From: a bacterium
GTDB lineage: Bacteria > Planctomycetota > JACOTG01 > JAUIME01
Direction: 5' to 3'
NCBI GenBank assembly: GCA_030433195.1
Contig: JAUIME010000217.1
Span: 1 to 7,966, forward strand
DNA: 7,966 nt
Shown: positions 6,892 through 7,966 of the stretch, in pieces
Layout of the letters: the number at the start of each line of letters is the position of its first letter
How positions within the stretch are numbered: position 1 is the first letter of the stretch
Translations under genes and position numbers: made by a program
The notes under the pieces: model-generated
Databases searched by the model: none
What the model saw: the letters and a program-made list of their open reading frames with translations, nothing else
Told to the model about the DNA's origin: nothing

Positions 6892-7239
6892 TCAGGCGAA
6901 CTGGGGTTGGCGACGAGCATCGGCCGACCACAAGACTCGGTAGGTGAGACGCGCAACGTCGAGGACGCGCGCGGTAGCGCGGTCAGGATCCGTGAGTGGG
7001 ATCCGAAGTGCTCCCTCTAGCCAAGGTCTGTCGATGGCGTCGGCAGCAATGACCCACGAGCCGGCCGCTACTGCGCACGCGATCGAAACAGATTCCCGGG
7101 ATTCGTTGCCGGCTTCACGCACCGATTGCTTGACAACCTGTGCGAGCCGACTCGTCGACTCTGATCCGTTTCGGGTCGGAGTCCGAGCGGAGGTTCGGAT
7201 TGCTACTCGTCCGCGGCTCCGGAGCTCGATAAGGAACAA
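6892..7239 (-). CDS. Uncertain small ORF, about 115 codons, unknown function
   Basis: I do not recognise this protein. The C-terminal two thirds look protein-like (SVSIACAVAAGSWVIAADA near residues 51-69, then RPWLEGALRIPLTDPDRA), ending in an Arg/Gln-rich tail. The opposite-strand frame is rich in Ser, Arg and Ala like a shadow. There is no ATG; possible starts are TTG at 7239 or GTG at 7122, neither with a clear Shine-Dalgarno sequence. The frame is the same as that of the gene upstream and stays open back to its TGA at 7261-7263, so this could be a separate downstream gene or the detached 3' part of a broken longer gene. Support comes from the hairpin placed exactly between its stop and that of polB. 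Codon use is less GC-biased than in polB. Confidence 0.35.
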   Translation of the reverse strand: MFLIELRSRGRVAIRTSARTPTRNGSESTSRLAQVVKQSVREAGNESRESVSIACAVAAGSWVIAADAIDRPWLEGALRIPLTDPDRATARVLDVARLTYRVLWSADARRQPQFA

Positions 7240-7260
7240 GACTTGGTACGCGATCGAGTA

Positions 7261-7966
7261 TCAATCCGGATGAGCCGGATCAGTCATTGCGAGGCGACGG
7301 TCTCGAGATCCCGAGCTTCTCGAATCGTCGATCCACGCAATCGAATCGGGGGACAAGCCGCCAAGCATGGCTTTGATCCGTTCTACCTCGGTTGGACGAA
7401 GCGCCGGGTCGACAGCCGCGTCGACAAGAGCCTGGAGCATCGCGTCTCGCTGGCCCGGTGAGATGCGACGCTTGTCGGGACGTCGATCATATGCATCCAA
7501 GATGATGCACGCCGAGTGGATTGACGGAATACGGACATCGACGTCTCCGAGATTCTCGATAAGCGCATCGCCTCCGGTCCCCCAACGAGACGCGAAGAAC
7601 ACGATGTTTCCGGCGATCATCGTTCGCAAGGCCTCGTCCGCCACCTCGGAAGTCTGCAGCCAGTAGAGATCCTCGTCGAAGCCGATCAAGTGGTCGGAGT
7701 CCCGATGCGTGGCGCACGCCCTGATGAGAGCCTGGAGGAGCGCAGGATTGTCTTCCCACTGAACGAGGTCTCGAACGTTCGCGAGTCGTTCCGGGTGAGA
7801 CTCCCATAAGGCGGCGAGCGCGCCCCCCGTGGCCGCGTACGCGTCCGTGCGAATAGGGCTCTTCAGGTCGATCTCGCGGAGCAGGTCCAAGAGAACCTGC
7901 TCGAGACGGTCCGGCTCGAGATCGAGCGCCGCGAACTCGAGCAAGATCTCACATCGCGCATCCGCC
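7261..7966 (-). CDS. Hypothetical alpha-helical protein, start beyond the right edge
   Basis: I do not recognise this family. The frame is open from the TGA at 7261-7263 to the window edge, giving 234 visible residues with no ATG near the edge, so the true start probably lies outside. A TTG at 7944 is possible but has no support. The sequence is acidic and mostly helical, with segments such as AATGGALAALWESHPERL, then NPALLQALIRAC and DEALRTMIAGNIVFFASRWG. This could be a HEAT-like helical solenoid, but repeats are not clear enough to call. No signal peptide or membrane segment is seen in the visible part. The last residues (about 25) are Arg/Ser/Asp-rich and look disordered. Codon use is plausible for a real gene but less GC3-biased than the box and polB genes, hinting at an accessory or more recently acquired gene. 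Confidence 0.65.
   Translation of the reverse strand, partial: ADARCEILLEFAALDLEPDRLEQVLLDLLREIDLKSPIRTDAYAATGGALAALWESHPERLANVRDLVQWEDNPALLQALIRACATHRDSDHLIGFDEDLYWLQTSEVADEALRTMIAGNIVFFASRWGTGGDALIENLGDVDVRIPSIHSACIILDAYDRRPDKRRISPGQRDAMLQALVDAAVDPALRPTEVERIKAMLGGLSPDSIAWIDDSRSSGSRDRRLAMTDPAHPD

Noticed and set aside
6944..7273. Plus-strand ORF of 109 codons after polB
   Set aside because: Its composition is Ser/Arg/Ala-rich like a shadow, and the opposite-strand frame looks more like protein.

Overview
The window comes from a high-GC bacterium. Its codons end mostly in G or C, and long open frames run antisense to the real genes. Gene content and protein style suggest a Proteobacterium or Myxococcota-like organism. 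A myxobacterial or deltaproteobacterial relative is plausible, but this is inference because no rRNA or other clear phylogenetic marker is present.

Left third (1-3093): part of the aerobic 'box' pathway for benzoate degradation through benzoyl-CoA. boxC (ring-opening lyase) and boxB (epoxidase oxygenase subunit, cut by the left edge) form a minus-strand operon. The divergent gene boxR encodes an XRE-type helix-turn-helix regulator fused to a shikimate-kinase-like domain. The 95 bp between boxC and boxR hold two back-to-back sigma-70-type promoters. Each -10 box lies only 7-8 nt from its start codon, so both mRNAs are predicted to be leaderless or nearly so. Two inverted repeats lie on or beside these promoters and are candidate BoxR operators. 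The expected circuit is that BoxR represses boxCB (and perhaps itself) until benzoyl-CoA binds its kinase-like domain.

Middle (3103-6853): a minus-strand PilT-family ATPase gene with an unusual acidic/proline-rich C-terminal extension, then a divergent plus-strand gene for a complete family B DNA polymerase resembling DNA polymerase II (polB), with intact exonuclease and polymerase motifs and a C-terminal clamp-binding peptide. The two genes are separated by 91 bp. No pilus or repair genes lie beside them, so their pairing gives no obvious shared function. boxR and the PilT-like gene converge with a 9 bp gap.

Right end (6854-7966): a strong hairpin separates polB from a minus-strand region of less biased codon use. 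This holds an uncertain ORF of about 115 codons and, upstream of it, a helical protein of unknown function that runs off the right edge. The two lie in the same frame, separated by a TGA. I could not assign either one.

No tRNA, rRNA, CRISPR array, transposase or prophage feature was seen. The most interesting points are the paired leaderless box promoters with their inverted repeats, the atypical PilT-like ATPase, and the unassigned right-hand genes. I do not see a clear new multi-gene system.
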